In this document: positions 1 through 7,322 of the stretch, piece by piece
Numbering within the stretch: position 1 is the first letter of the stretch
Layout: each line of letters begins with the position of its first letter
From: Microbacteriaceae bacterium
Lineage (GTDB): Bacteria > Actinomycetota > Actinomycetes > Actinomycetales > Microbacteriaceae
Direction: 5' to 3'
DNA length: 16,102 nucleotides
Assembly (NCBI GenBank): GCA_947454285.1
Contig: CANGJO010000014.1
Coordinates: 1 to 16,102 of the forward strand
The notes under the pieces: generated by a model
Database searches by the model: none
Seen by the model: only the letters and a program-made list of their open reading frames with translations
What the model was told of the DNA's origin: nothing
Position numbers and translations under genes: made by a program

Positions 1-822
1 ATTCTGACCACCAAGCGCAAAGCCGAATACGCACACTTGGCATTGTTGAACGCCAACGACTGGGGACTAATCGTTTACGACGAAGTGCACTTGCTACCAG
101 CACCAATTTTCAAGATGACCGCAGACCTGCAAGCACGCAGACGCCTTGGCCTGACCGCTACCCTGGTTCGCGAGGACGGTAAAGAGGGCGATGTATTTTC
201 TTTGATTGGTCCAAAGCGTTTTGATGCGCCATGGAAAGAAATTGAAGCGCAGGGTTACATTGCACCTGCTGCCTGTTATGAGGTTCGAATTGATCTTCCT
301 GATGAAGAGCGCATGGAATATGCAATCTCTAGCCAAGAAGATCGCTATCGAATTGCTGCAACATCAAAGACTCGAATTCCGGTAATTCAAACGCTGCTCA
401 AAAAGCACGCCGGCGAACCAACTTTGATCATTGGTCAGTACCTAGATCAGATTCACGAGGTATCGGCTGCTATCAAGGTTCCAGAAATCACTGGTGAAAC
501 TCCGGTTGATGAACGCGAGCGCTTGTTCCAGCAATTCCGCACCGGCGAGATTTCAACCCTGGTAGTTTCGAAGGTTGCCAACTTCTCAGTGGACCTGCCG
601 GAGGCATCGGTAGCAATTCAGATATCGGGTTCGTATGGTTCACGCCAAGAAGAAGCCCAGCGTCTAGGCCGATTGCTGCGACCAAAGGCAGACGGCCGAA
701 CCGCCAGCTTCTACACGCTTATCTCTAGAGACACCGTGGATCAGGACTTTGCCCAGAACCGCCAGCGCTTCCTAGCCGAGCAGGGCTACAGCTACGAGAT
801 CCTGGACGCGCACGCGCTCTAA
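1..822 (+). CDS. XPB/Rad25-type DNA repair helicase, 3' part
   Basis: C-terminal 273 residues of a superfamily 2 helicase; the 5' end, including Walker A, lies outside the window. Visible in order: Walker B box DEVH (about residues 27-30 of this fragment), motif III in GLTAT, then VREDGK, which fits the RED motif that separates XPB proteins from other SF2 helicases, and a C-terminal RecA-like lobe ending in motif VI, QRLGRLLRPK (about residues 207-216). Bacterial XPB is a 3'-5' DNA-unwinding ATPase thought to act in nucleotide excision repair; M. tuberculosis has a homologue. The gene ends with TAA at 820-822, and 65 bp separate it from the response regulator. I see no strong terminator there, only a 5-bp stem (833-837 with 846-850) without a T tract. 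Family call is firm; in vivo role is inference. Confidence 0.93.
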   Translation: MLTTKRKAEYAHLALLNANDWGLIVYDEVHLLPAPIFKMTADLQARRRLGLTATLVREDGKEGDVFSLIGPKRFDAPWKEIEAQGYIAPAACYEVRIDLPDEERMEYAISSQEDRYRIAATSKTRIPVIQTLLKKHAGEPTLIIGQYLDQIHEVSAAIKVPEITGETPVDERERLFQQFRTGEISTLVVSKVANFSVDLPEASVAIQISGSYGSRQEEAQRLGRLLRPKADGRTASFYTLISRDTVDQDFAQNRQRFLAEQGYSYEILDAHAL

Positions 823-861
823 GACTTCACAGACGACACCCAAGCGTCGTACAGGGCATTC

Positions 862-881
862 TCAGGAAACTCCCTGAAACT
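862..881 (+). promoter_or_regulatory. 10-bp direct repeat upstream of response regulator
   Basis: Two adjacent 10-mers, tcaggaaact (862-871) and ccctgaaact (872-881), share the core GAAACT at 866-871 and 876-881. A 10-bp period keeps the cores on one face of the helix, as expected for tandem binding of an OmpR-family regulator. The repeat also forms a short hairpin (tcagg/cctga) and lies only 6 bp from the ATG at 888, so a binding protein could block transcription or initiation. Autoregulation is inferred. Confidence 0.35.
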
Positions 882-887
882 AAAGCC

Positions 888-1586
888 ATGGAAAACGTAA
901 AGGTACTTATCGTCGATGACGAACCAAACATCCGCGACCTCCTATCAACCAGCCTTCGATTTGCTGGTTTCAGCGTTCACGCCGTAGCTAACGGTGCCGA
1001 CGCAGTTCACGCCGCCGAAAAGGGCGAGCCTGACATCATCCTGCTGGACGTGATGTTGCCAGACATGAATGGCTTTAGCGTGACCAAAAAACTTCGCTCA
1101 ATGGGAATCAACGCCCCGGTCTTGTTCCTGACCGCTCGAGATGAAACTGAAGACAAGATCACCGGCCTAACCGTTGGTGGCGATGACTACATGACCAAGC
1201 CATTCAGCCTGGATGAGATCGTTGCCCGCATCAACGCAATTCTTCGTCGCACCAAAGCCGCCGAGGTCGAGGAATCGGTTTTGGAAGTTGGTGAAATCAA
1301 GATCAATCAAGATGCACACGATGTATTTGCCAACGGCACATTGGTAGAACTAAGCCCAACCGAATACAAGTTGCTTCGTTTCTTGATGTCGAACCCAAAC
1401 CGCGTGCTTACCAAGGCGCAGATTCTTGACCACGTCTGGGAATATGATTTCAATGGCGAGATGGGAATTGTGGAGTCATACGTTTCATACCTACGTAAGA
1501 AGCTTGACCCACTAACCACTGAGCCACTGATTCAAACCAAGCGCGGTGTTGGCTACATGTATAAGTCAACAAAAAACGGCAAGTAG
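888..1586 (+). CDS. OmpR-family response regulator, PhoP-like
   Basis: DNA-binding response regulator of 232 residues. The receiver domain (about 1-118) has the acidic pocket D10-D11, phospho-acceptor D54 (in LLDVMLP), T82 and K104 (in TKPF). The stretch LTARD to GGDDYMTKPFSLDEIVAR closely resembles mycobacterial PhoP. The C-terminal winged helix (about 130-228) carries LSPTEYKLLRFL and the recognition region ending KRGVGYMYK. The start is ATG 888, which places the first beta strand (VKVLIVDDE) directly after it; no good Shine-Dalgarno precedes it. The gene lies 12 nt before its histidine kinase and is surely co-transcribed with it. Assignment to PhoP rather than TrcR or TcrA rests on motif memory. 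Target genes cannot be told from the sequence. Confidence 0.93.
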   Translation: MENVKVLIVDDEPNIRDLLSTSLRFAGFSVHAVANGADAVHAAEKGEPDIILLDVMLPDMNGFSVTKKLRSMGINAPVLFLTARDETEDKITGLTVGGDDYMTKPFSLDEIVARINAILRRTKAAEVEESVLEVGEIKINQDAHDVFANGTLVELSPTEYKLLRFLMSNPNRVLTKAQILDHVWEYDFNGEMGIVESYVSYLRKKLDPLTTEPLIQTKRGVGYMYKSTKNGK

Positions 1587-1598
1587 ATCGGCAACTAA

Positions 1599-3086
1599 TT
1601 GAATTCCAAACTGGGGCTCGCCTGGGAGCGCATTTCACTGCGCACCAAGCTGACTTCGCTCTCAGTTGCGATTATCGGTGTGCTGGTTTTGGTTTCAAGT
1701 CTTGGCACGATTGCGTTGCTGCGCACCTACCTGCAGGCAAACCTTGATGGGCAATTGACGTCAACAGCTGCCACGCTAAGTCACGAAGACCCAACACTGC
1801 TTGAAGACCGATTGGCAACCCACCAGTTGCAGTTGCCAAGCTTGCCTAGCGATTTCTACATTGCCTACCTTGACACCGATGGTTCGCTGCTAATTGGTTT
1901 GGTTTCATCGGCCAGCGGAAATTCAAATGATGTGCCGAACACCTCAAACTTTTCTTCAAACTACGTGTTGGCCACAAAGGGAATTCCTTTTGAGGTAAAC
2001 GGCAAGGGTCAAATTTCTGACGACGCCGGAACCCGCGGTTGGCGAATGGTTGCCGTGCCGCTAACCGGCATGGATGGCTCACTGGTTGTGGCTCTTCCTA
2101 CCGGAGCGAACAGCGCGCTGCTTGCACAATACGGATTGATCGGTGGCGGCTTTGGCGCGCTACTACTAATTCTTTCTGGGCTAAGTATTTGGTTGACCAT
2201 CAACTCTGCACTCAAGCCGCTGAACGAAGTTGAACGAACTGCCGAGGCGGTTACCGAGGGCGATATTTCACAGCGATTGATTGAGCAAGATGGCGACACA
2301 GAAATTGCGCGACTCAACCGCTCGCTAAACACGATGCTTGATGGCATCGAGACCGCGATGCAAGATCGTTCAAAGACCCTTGACCAGATGCGCCGCTTTG
2401 TTTCGGATGCCAGCCACGAACTTCGCACTCCCCTGGTATCGGTGCGCGGTTATGCCGAGCTTTACCGAATGGGTGCGCTCAAGAAGCCGGAGCAAATTGG
2501 TGAGGCAATGGAGCGCATTGAGAGCGAGGCGGTTCGCATGACCGGCTTGGTTGAGAGCCTGCTGACCCTGACTCGCATGGATGAGGCAACAAAACTTGAG
2601 CTTAAGAAGACCAACCTGATTTCTCTGGCGGTTGATGCTGCCAAGGATGCGTCGGTTGCCGATGGCAAGCGCAAGATTGTGATTACCGATTTGAACGGCA
2701 ACCCACTTAGCGAAGACGCCGTGATTGAAGCCAAGGTTGACGCCAACTCAATGCGTCAGGTGCTGACAAACTTGCTGGCTAACGCTTCGCGCTTTTCTCC
2801 CGTTGGTGCGCAAATAGAAATTGCTTTGGATAACAATGCCAAGGTTGATGGTCGCAGGTTCTTGATTCTTGAAGTTCGCGATCACGGTGAAGGAATTCCC
2901 GAGCAGCTTCGTGAAAAAGTTTTTGAACGCTTCTACCGCGTTGATAATTCACGAAACAGTGAGACTGGTGGATCTGGTCTTGGCCTAGCAATCGTGTCAA
3001 CCATCGTGGCTCGTCACGGCGGCAGCATCATTGCCGCAGAGACTCCTGGCGGCGGCGCAACATTGCGCGTAGCAATACCTGCTTAG
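1599..3086 (+). CDS. Sensor histidine kinase, PhoR-like
   Basis: Membrane-bound sensor kinase of 495 residues and partner of the preceding regulator. Order: short cytoplasmic N-terminus; TM1 about 20-42; extracytoplasmic sensor of about 130 residues; TM2 about 178-200; HAMP linker about 200-255; HisKA domain with H-box SHELRTP (phospho-accepting H273); HATPase_c with N-box around N391-N395 (NLLANASRFS), G1 DHGEGIP (428-434), F-box ERFYRVD (443-449) and G2 GGSGLGLAI (457-465). All catalytic boxes are intact. The chosen start is TTG 1599, 12 nt after the regulator's stop; no in-frame ATG fits and the next region is already the TM1 approach. The Shine-Dalgarno is weak, so translational coupling is likely. 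The sensor ligand is unknown. No clear terminator follows. Confidence 0.92.
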   Translation: MNSKLGLAWERISLRTKLTSLSVAIIGVLVLVSSLGTIALLRTYLQANLDGQLTSTAATLSHEDPTLLEDRLATHQLQLPSLPSDFYIAYLDTDGSLLIGLVSSASGNSNDVPNTSNFSSNYVLATKGIPFEVNGKGQISDDAGTRGWRMVAVPLTGMDGSLVVALPTGANSALLAQYGLIGGGFGALLLILSGLSIWLTINSALKPLNEVERTAEAVTEGDISQRLIEQDGDTEIARLNRSLNTMLDGIETAMQDRSKTLDQMRRFVSDASHELRTPLVSVRGYAELYRMGALKKPEQIGEAMERIESEAVRMTGLVESLLTLTRMDEATKLELKKTNLISLAVDAAKDASVADGKRKIVITDLNGNPLSEDAVIEAKVDANSMRQVLTNLLANASRFSPVGAQIEIALDNNAKVDGRRFLILEVRDHGEGIPEQLREKVFERFYRVDNSRNSETGGSGLGLAIVSTIVARHGGSIIAAETPGGGATLRVAIPA

Positions 3087-3147
3087 ATTTTTCCACAGAA
3101 TCGCCGGCATCACACTGCTGCCGTAAGCAAACACCGATGATGTCATC

Positions 3148-3435
3148 ATGACTAATTTCAGCGTGGACAGTGAACAGGTAATGGCGGCAAACGTTGCCAT
3201 TCAAAACACCATCAGCAGACTCACTCACGAGTCAGATACTTTGCATGCCCAATTGCAAAATCTGCAAAGCAGTTGGACTGGAATGGCAGCCAACAGTTTT
3301 CAAGAGCTTGCCTTGCGTTGGCGCGCAACCGCGGCACAGGTGGATAGCCAACTTGGTGAACTCGGCAATGCGCTCAGCATCGCCGCGGCACAGTACTCAG
3401 AAATCGAGTACGCGAACCAGCGACTGTTTCTGTAG
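3148..3435 (+). CDS. WXG100 family protein (EsxA/EsxB-like)
   Basis: A 95-residue helical protein with the family hallmarks: W43-T44-G45 at the turn between two long amphipathic helices, and Y83-x-x-x-E87 near the C-terminus, matching the YxxxD/E type VII secretion signal. Length is typical (about 100 residues). WXG100 proteins are exported as dimers by ESX/type VII systems. No EccC ATPase, EccD, second WXG100 gene or LXG toxin is in this window, so it is an orphan here. The ATG at 3148 sits in the perfect palindrome atgatgtcatcat (3137-3149) and has no recognisable Shine-Dalgarno. It follows the kinase by 61 bp with no terminator between, so it may be part of that operon. It converges on groEL. 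Confidence 0.82.
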   Translation: MTNFSVDSEQVMAANVAIQNTISRLTHESDTLHAQLQNLQSSWTGMAANSFQELALRWRATAAQVDSQLGELGNALSIAAAQYSEIEYANQRLFL

Positions 3436-3450
3436 TCGCGTCTAAACAAG

Positions 3451-3487
3451 TTAAAAGAAAACGGGCGGTTCCCGAAGGAACCACCCG
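3451..3487 (-). terminator. groEL terminator with UUCG tetraloop
   Basis: An 11-bp stem (3462-3472 with 3477-3487) closes a 4-nt loop that reads C(UUCG)G on the minus strand, an exceptionally stable tetraloop. The minus-strand 3' side continues TTTTCTTTTAA. The single C/A mismatch on the plus strand (3466/3483) is a G-U wobble in the minus transcript, so the hairpin is shaped for groEL. On the plus strand it lacks a T tract and could only weakly stop WXG100 transcription. Confidence 0.9.
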
Positions 3488-3524
3488 CTCATAGTGGATC
3501 AGACTATAAGTTGTTTTCTTTGGA

Positions 3525-5144
<1,620 letters not shown>

Positions 5145-5167
5145 TGGGGTTCAATCTCCTATTAGTT

Positions 5168-5194
5168 TTGGCACTCAAGCCTGTCGAGTGCTAA
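5168..5194. promoter_or_regulatory. CIRCE element 1 (HrcA operator)
   Basis: TTGGCACTC (5168-5176), a 9-bp spacer, then GAGTGCTAA (5186-5194). This matches the CIRCE consensus TTAGCACTC-N9-GAGTGCTAA with one change in the left arm. It lies in the groEL 5' leader, 23 bp from the start codon, where HrcA binding represses transcription until heat shock. Confidence 0.96.
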
Positions 5195-5201
5195 TAGGTC
5201 T

Positions 5202-5230
5202 ATTTTGGCACTCTCCCCCTTAGAGTGCAA
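5202..5230 (-). promoter_or_regulatory. groEL promoter (candidate -35/-10)
   Basis: On the minus strand TTGCAC (5225-5230) and CAAAAT (5202-5207) are separated by 17 bp, the ideal sigma-70/SigA spacing. The elements coincide with CIRCE element 2, so HrcA would directly occlude RNA polymerase. The hexamers are imperfect; the assignment is inferred from spacing and the overlap. Confidence 0.55.
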
Positions 5231-5231
5231 A
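5205..5231. promoter_or_regulatory. CIRCE element 2 (HrcA operator)
   Basis: TTGGCACTC (5205-5213), a 9-bp spacer, then GAGTGCAAA (5223-5231): the same left arm as element 1 and one mismatch from perfect symmetry in the right arm. The two CIRCE centres are 37 bp apart. Tandem CIRCE boxes are known upstream of actinobacterial groEL genes. Confidence 0.93.
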
Positions 5232-5232
5232 T

Positions 5233-5267
5233 GAAAATCCCCCTGCCGCAATGGCAAGGGGATTTTC
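5233..5267 (-). terminator. csp terminator (bidirectional-looking)
   Basis: A 15-bp stem (5233-5247 with 5253-5267) with a 5-nt loop. The one plus-strand C/A mismatch (5243/5257) becomes a G-U pair in the minus transcript, and GATTTTC at the 3' side supplies the U run, so csp is the natural user. It ends 2 bp from the groEL CIRCE element 2, so it also insulates groEL from csp transcription. Confidence 0.88.
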
Positions 5268-5284
5268 GAAACCTAAGTCGTAGC

Positions 5285-5485
5285 TTAGATAACGTGTACT
5301 GCGTCGGCCTGAGGACCCTTGTCGCCGTTCTTTACTTCGAACTCAACGCGCTGGTTTTCCTTCAGTTCCTTGTAGCCGTCTGACTGGATTGCTGAGAAGT
5401 GTACGAATACATCTGCTCCGCCATCCTGGGTAATGAATCCAAAACCCTTTTCAGCGTTGAACCACTTTACGGTTCCTTGTGCCAT
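5285..5485 (-). CDS. Cold-shock protein, CspA family
   Basis: A single cold-shock domain of 66 residues: OB-fold RNA chaperone that binds single-stranded RNA/DNA. RNP1 is KGFGFIT (13-19) and RNP2 is VFVHF (26-30); the aromatic binding surface W8, F15, F17, F27, H29 and F30 is intact. The length is standard. ATG 5483-5485 is preceded by AGGAG (5492-5496) with a 6-nt gap. The gene stands alone, with its own terminator and a structured leader that suggests post-transcriptional control. Whether it is cold-induced or constitutive cannot be told from the protein. Confidence 0.97.
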   Translation of the reverse strand: MAQGTVKWFNAEKGFGFITQDGGADVFVHFSAIQSDGYKELKENQRVEFEVKNGDKGPQADAVHVI

Positions 5486-5500
5486 TGTTTACTCCTGTTG

Positions 5501-5542
5501 CTATGGGAACAACCCGAAAAATCCCCGGGTTGAGTCGCATAG
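5501..5542 (-). promoter_or_regulatory. Two-tier stem-loop in csp 5' leader
   Basis: In the csp transcript CAACCCG pairs with CGGGTTG (5526-5532 with 5510-5516) around a 9-nt loop. An outer helix CTATG/CATAG (5538-5542 with 5501-5505) encloses it across a 5/4-nt internal loop. The structure ends only 4 nt before the AGGAG Shine-Dalgarno at 5492-5496. Such placement fits a temperature-sensitive leader; the function is inference. Confidence 0.5.
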
Positions 5543-5586
5543 AAAAGAGCTTGTGCTACGGATACTGCTACGACCAAGTTCAACAC

Positions 5587-5602
5587 TAGCCCCTAGGGGG
5601 TA
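5587..5602. promoter_or_regulatory. CsoR-like palindrome upstream of csp
   Basis: TAGCCCCTAGGGGGTA is a 16-bp inverted repeat with one mismatched pair (5589/5600), of the form TAnCCCCTAGGGGnTA. CsoR/RcnR-family metal-sensing repressors bind TACCC...GGGTA palindromes like this. It lies between, and slightly overlaps, the elements of a candidate minus-strand csp promoter (TTGCGC 5608-5613 and TAGTGT 5583-5588, 19-bp spacer). No csoR gene is in the window; binding is inferred. Confidence 0.35.
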
Positions 5603-5638
5603 CCCCAGCGCAAGCGTTTTCAAGGTATTGGCCAAGCA

Positions 5639-5659
5639 GTTATAGAACGGTTATAACCG
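5639..5659. promoter_or_regulatory. GGTTATAACC palindrome, possible distal csp promoter
   Basis: CGGTTATAACCG (5648-5659) is a perfect 12-bp palindrome ending one base before the virR-like gene's stop codon. A further GTTATA copy at 5639-5644 reads TATAAC on the minus strand and could be a -10 box; a start near 5632 would give a leader of about 147 nt, similar to the long cspA leaders of enterics. Operator or promoter role is unproven. Confidence 0.3.
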
Positions 5660-5660
5660 C

Positions 5661-6182
5661 TTAATTGGTTGGAATTTTGTAATTCGAACCCAAAACCACC
5701 GTAATTGGACCGGCAAACTCCGGCGAAACCACCACTTCTGGGTTTCCGATCTTGGCTGCAATCTGCTCGGCATCGGCACGGAACAGGTCATCGGTGATGG
5801 TCACCACTGTGGTCTTGATCTTGATGCGATTCTTATTGGCGTCTACCAAGGTCGCGGTCTCGGTCACATTGAACCCGGCGGCCTGCAAAAGTTTGGCTGC
5901 GTCGCCGGCAAGATTCTTGTCGCCACCATCCAAAACCTGAACCGCAGGCTTTGCGCTGATGCTGGCCTCTGGTGATGAGTTGGAACTTGGCAAGTAGCCA
6001 TCGAACACCGATGAGTTCTCGATGAACTTCAGTGAACCGTAACCACCACCGGCAACCAGCGCCGCGGCAACGAAGATTCGGATCCACTCAAGTACACGGT
6101 CTTTAGCAGTTCGGCGAGCGCGGTGACGACCACCGTGAACGGTTGCCGAATCGAACTCGTCGATTGGGAACTTTTTAGCCAT
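5661..6182 (-). CDS. VirR-like membrane protein with LytR_C domain
   Basis: A 173-residue protein: basic cytoplasmic N-terminus (HRARRTAKDR, about 20-29), one membrane helix (about 34-52), a Ser/Pro-rich linker (about 62-80), and an extracytoplasmic LytR_C domain (about 80-167: VQVLDGG at its start, AAKLLQAAGF, and VVSPEFAGPITVVLG at its end). The LytR_C domain occurs at the end of LytR-CpsA-Psr ligases or, as here, alone behind one helix. M. tuberculosis VirR (Rv0431), linked to vesicle release and envelope integrity, has this plan and also lies near groEL2. ATG 6180-6182 has AGGA a few bases upstream. The gene diverges from msrB. Domain call is good; equivalence with VirR is inference. Confidence 0.82.
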   Translation of the reverse strand: MAKKFPIDEFDSATVHGGRHRARRTAKDRVLEWIRIFVAAALVAGGGYGSLKFIENSSVFDGYLPSSNSSPEASISAKPAVQVLDGGDKNLAGDAAKLLQAAGFNVTETATLVDANKNRIKIKTTVVTITDDLFRADAEQIAAKIGNPEVVVSPEFAGPITVVLGSNYKIPTN

Positions 6183-6191
6183 GAATCCTGC

Positions 6192-6222
6192 TTACTTCTA
6201 TTACGCGTATCTCTAATATTAG
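6192..6222. promoter_or_regulatory. Shared divergent promoter region, virR-like/msrB
   Basis: The 59-bp spacer holds the perfect palindrome CTAATATTAG (6213-6222), which supplies a TAATAT -10 box on both strands (6214-6219 plus, 6216-6221 minus). For msrB, TTACTT (6192-6197) lies 16 bp upstream as a possible -35. The minus-strand -35 is poor. The AGGAGG Shine-Dalgarno of msrB follows at 6231-6236. Confidence 0.45.
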
Positions 6223-6241
6223 GTGAGCCTAGGAGGCCAGC

Positions 6242-6643
6242 ATGAACTATCCGGTAAATAAAACTGACGAACAGTGGCGCGCTGAATTGAGCGAGTTTGA
6301 GTACCACGTGCTGCGCCAGGCTGGCACCGAGCGCGCATACACCGGCGAGCTTCTTGAAGAACACCGCGAGGGAATCTTTAGCTGCCGCGGCTGTGGCGCC
6401 GAGCTGTTCCGCAGCAACGCCAAGTTTGATTCGCACTGCGGCTGGCCAAGTTTCTACGAACCTAAAGAAGGCGATGCAGTTGAGCTAATCGAGGATCGCT
6501 CTCACGGCATGGTTCGCGTTGAGGTTCGCTGCAAGGCTTGTGGCTCACACTTGGGTCACGTCTTTGAAGATGCGCCGCAGACCCCTACCGGTGATCGCTA
6601 TTGCATCAACAGCGTGAGCATCACCTTTACCGAGGCCAAGTAG
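6242..6643 (+). CDS. msrB: Peptide methionine-(R)-S-oxide reductase MsrB
   Basis: MsrB of 133 residues, which reduces the R isomer of methionine sulfoxide in oxidised proteins using thioredoxin. Two CxxC pairs, C48/C51 and C97/C100, bind structural zinc. The catalytic cysteine is C121 (RYCINSVS) and the probable resolving cysteine is C66 (HCGWPSF); the substrate-pocket motif GHVF is at 105-108. All are intact and the length is standard for a single-domain enzyme. ATG 6242 has a strong AGGAGG 5 nt upstream. The next gene starts at the base after the stop, so the two form an operon, running divergently from the VirR-like gene. Confidence 0.97.
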   Translation: MNYPVNKTDEQWRAELSEFEYHVLRQAGTERAYTGELLEEHREGIFSCRGCGAELFRSNAKFDSHCGWPSFYEPKEGDAVELIEDRSHGMVRVEVRCKACGSHLGHVFEDAPQTPTGDRYCINSVSITFTEAK

Positions 6644-7225
6644 TTGACTGCAACCTGGCACCAAATCGTTGAAGGCTACGTGCTAGAAGGTGGCGCAAAA
6701 GTTGCCAGCTCTGTGGTTTATGTCAACGACGGCGACCAGCACATTGTTATTGACCCGGGCCTGGTTGCATCGCAATCGCAAATCCTTGAGCCGCTCTCCC
6801 GCCTTGGCGTGAGGCCAGAACAAGTGACCGATGTAATCATCAGCCATCACCACCCAGACCACACCGTGAATGTTGGCTTGTTTGGCAAAGCGCGTGTGCA
6901 CAGCGGAACCGCAATCTATTTTGGTGACCAATGGGACGACGCCCAGCCTGAGCGATCGATTTCTGCAAACGTGAGAATCATCGCAACACCGGGTCACCAA
7001 CCAGAAGACATCAGCGTGCTTATTGAGGGTGAAGATTCAAACGGCAATTTCGGACTTGTGATTTACACCCACGAGTGGTGGATGGAGTCTGGCCCAGAAG
7101 TTGATCCCTACGCCGCCGACCCAAATCAGCTAGTAGCATCGCGCAAAAAGATTTTGGATCTCAAGCCGCTGAAGATTATTCCGGCGCATGGTCCGGCGTT
7201 TATAAATAAAAAAGCCTCCCCGTAG
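6644..7225 (+). CDS. MBL-fold metal-dependent hydrolase
   Basis: A metallo-beta-lactamase-fold protein of 193 residues. Motif HxHxDH is H68-H69-H70-P71-D72-H73, followed by the ligand H118 (TPGH) and H182 (PAHGP). The segment that normally gives the bridging Asp (as in GD) reads YTHEWW, so that position looks like H143. The overall pattern (SHHHPDHTVNVGLF) recalls MBLAC1-like proteins; the substrate is unknown. The TTG start follows the msrB stop with no gap; GAGG (6632-6635) lies 8 nt upstream inside msrB. The last codons and the stop are part of the terminator hairpin. A detox or repair partner role with MsrB is only suggested by the operon. Confidence 0.85.
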   Translation: MTATWHQIVEGYVLEGGAKVASSVVYVNDGDQHIVIDPGLVASQSQILEPLSRLGVRPEQVTDVIISHHHPDHTVNVGLFGKARVHSGTAIYFGDQWDDAQPERSISANVRIIATPGHQPEDISVLIEGEDSNGNFGLVIYTHEWWMESGPEVDPYAADPNQLVASRKKILDLKPLKIIPAHGPAFINKKASP

Positions 7226-7235
7226 GGAGGCTTTT
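7210..7235. terminator. Bidirectional terminator (MBL gene and tRNA-Thr)
   Basis: An 11-bp perfect stem AAAAGCCTCCC/GGGAGGCTTTT (7210-7220 with 7225-7235) with a 4-nt loop CGTA. T-rich tails exist on both strands: TTTTCCGTTTT on plus, and CTTTTTTATTT on minus. It ends the msrB-MBL operon on plus and the tRNA transcript on minus. The loop contains most of the MBL gene's TAG stop. Confidence 0.93.
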
Positions 7236-7246
7236 CCGTTTTAGCG

Positions 7247-7319
7247 AGCCGACCAGGGGACTCGAACCCCTAACCCTCGCATTACAAGTGCGATGCGCTA
7301 CCAATTGCGCCAGGTCGGC
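7247..7319 (-). tRNA. tRNA-Thr (anticodon UGU)
   Basis: A 73-nt cloverleaf read on the minus strand: acceptor stem GCCGACC/GGTCGGC, D stem GCGC/GCGC with loop AATTGGTA, anticodon stem TCGCA/TGCGA with loop CTTGTAA (anticodon TGT, decoding ACA/ACG), variable loop GGGTT, T stem AGGGG/CCCCT with loop TTCGAGT. All stems pair perfectly. The discriminator base is U and no CCA is encoded. It lies 54 bp downstream of the dsbA-like gene on the same strand and ends 11 bp before the shared terminator. Confidence 0.98.
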
Positions 7320-7322
7320 CGA

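Noticed and set aside
833..850. ACGAC/GTCGT stem after the XPB helicase as a terminator
   Set aside because: Only 5 bp with an 8-nt loop and no T tract.
3089..3097. TTTTCCACA, one base from a DnaA box
   Set aside because: It is a single copy with no cluster of boxes, no dnaA or dnaN nearby and no AT-rich unwinding region; chance is enough to explain it.
3137..3151. Tiny reading frame ATG ATG TCA TCA TGA overlapping the WXG100 start by ATGA-like geometry
   Set aside because: Only four codons, no ribosome site, and fully explained by the local palindrome.
5433..5645. Plus-strand reading frame antisense to the csp start and leader
   Set aside because: Low-complexity, no family resemblance, no ribosome site; a shadow of csp and its leader.
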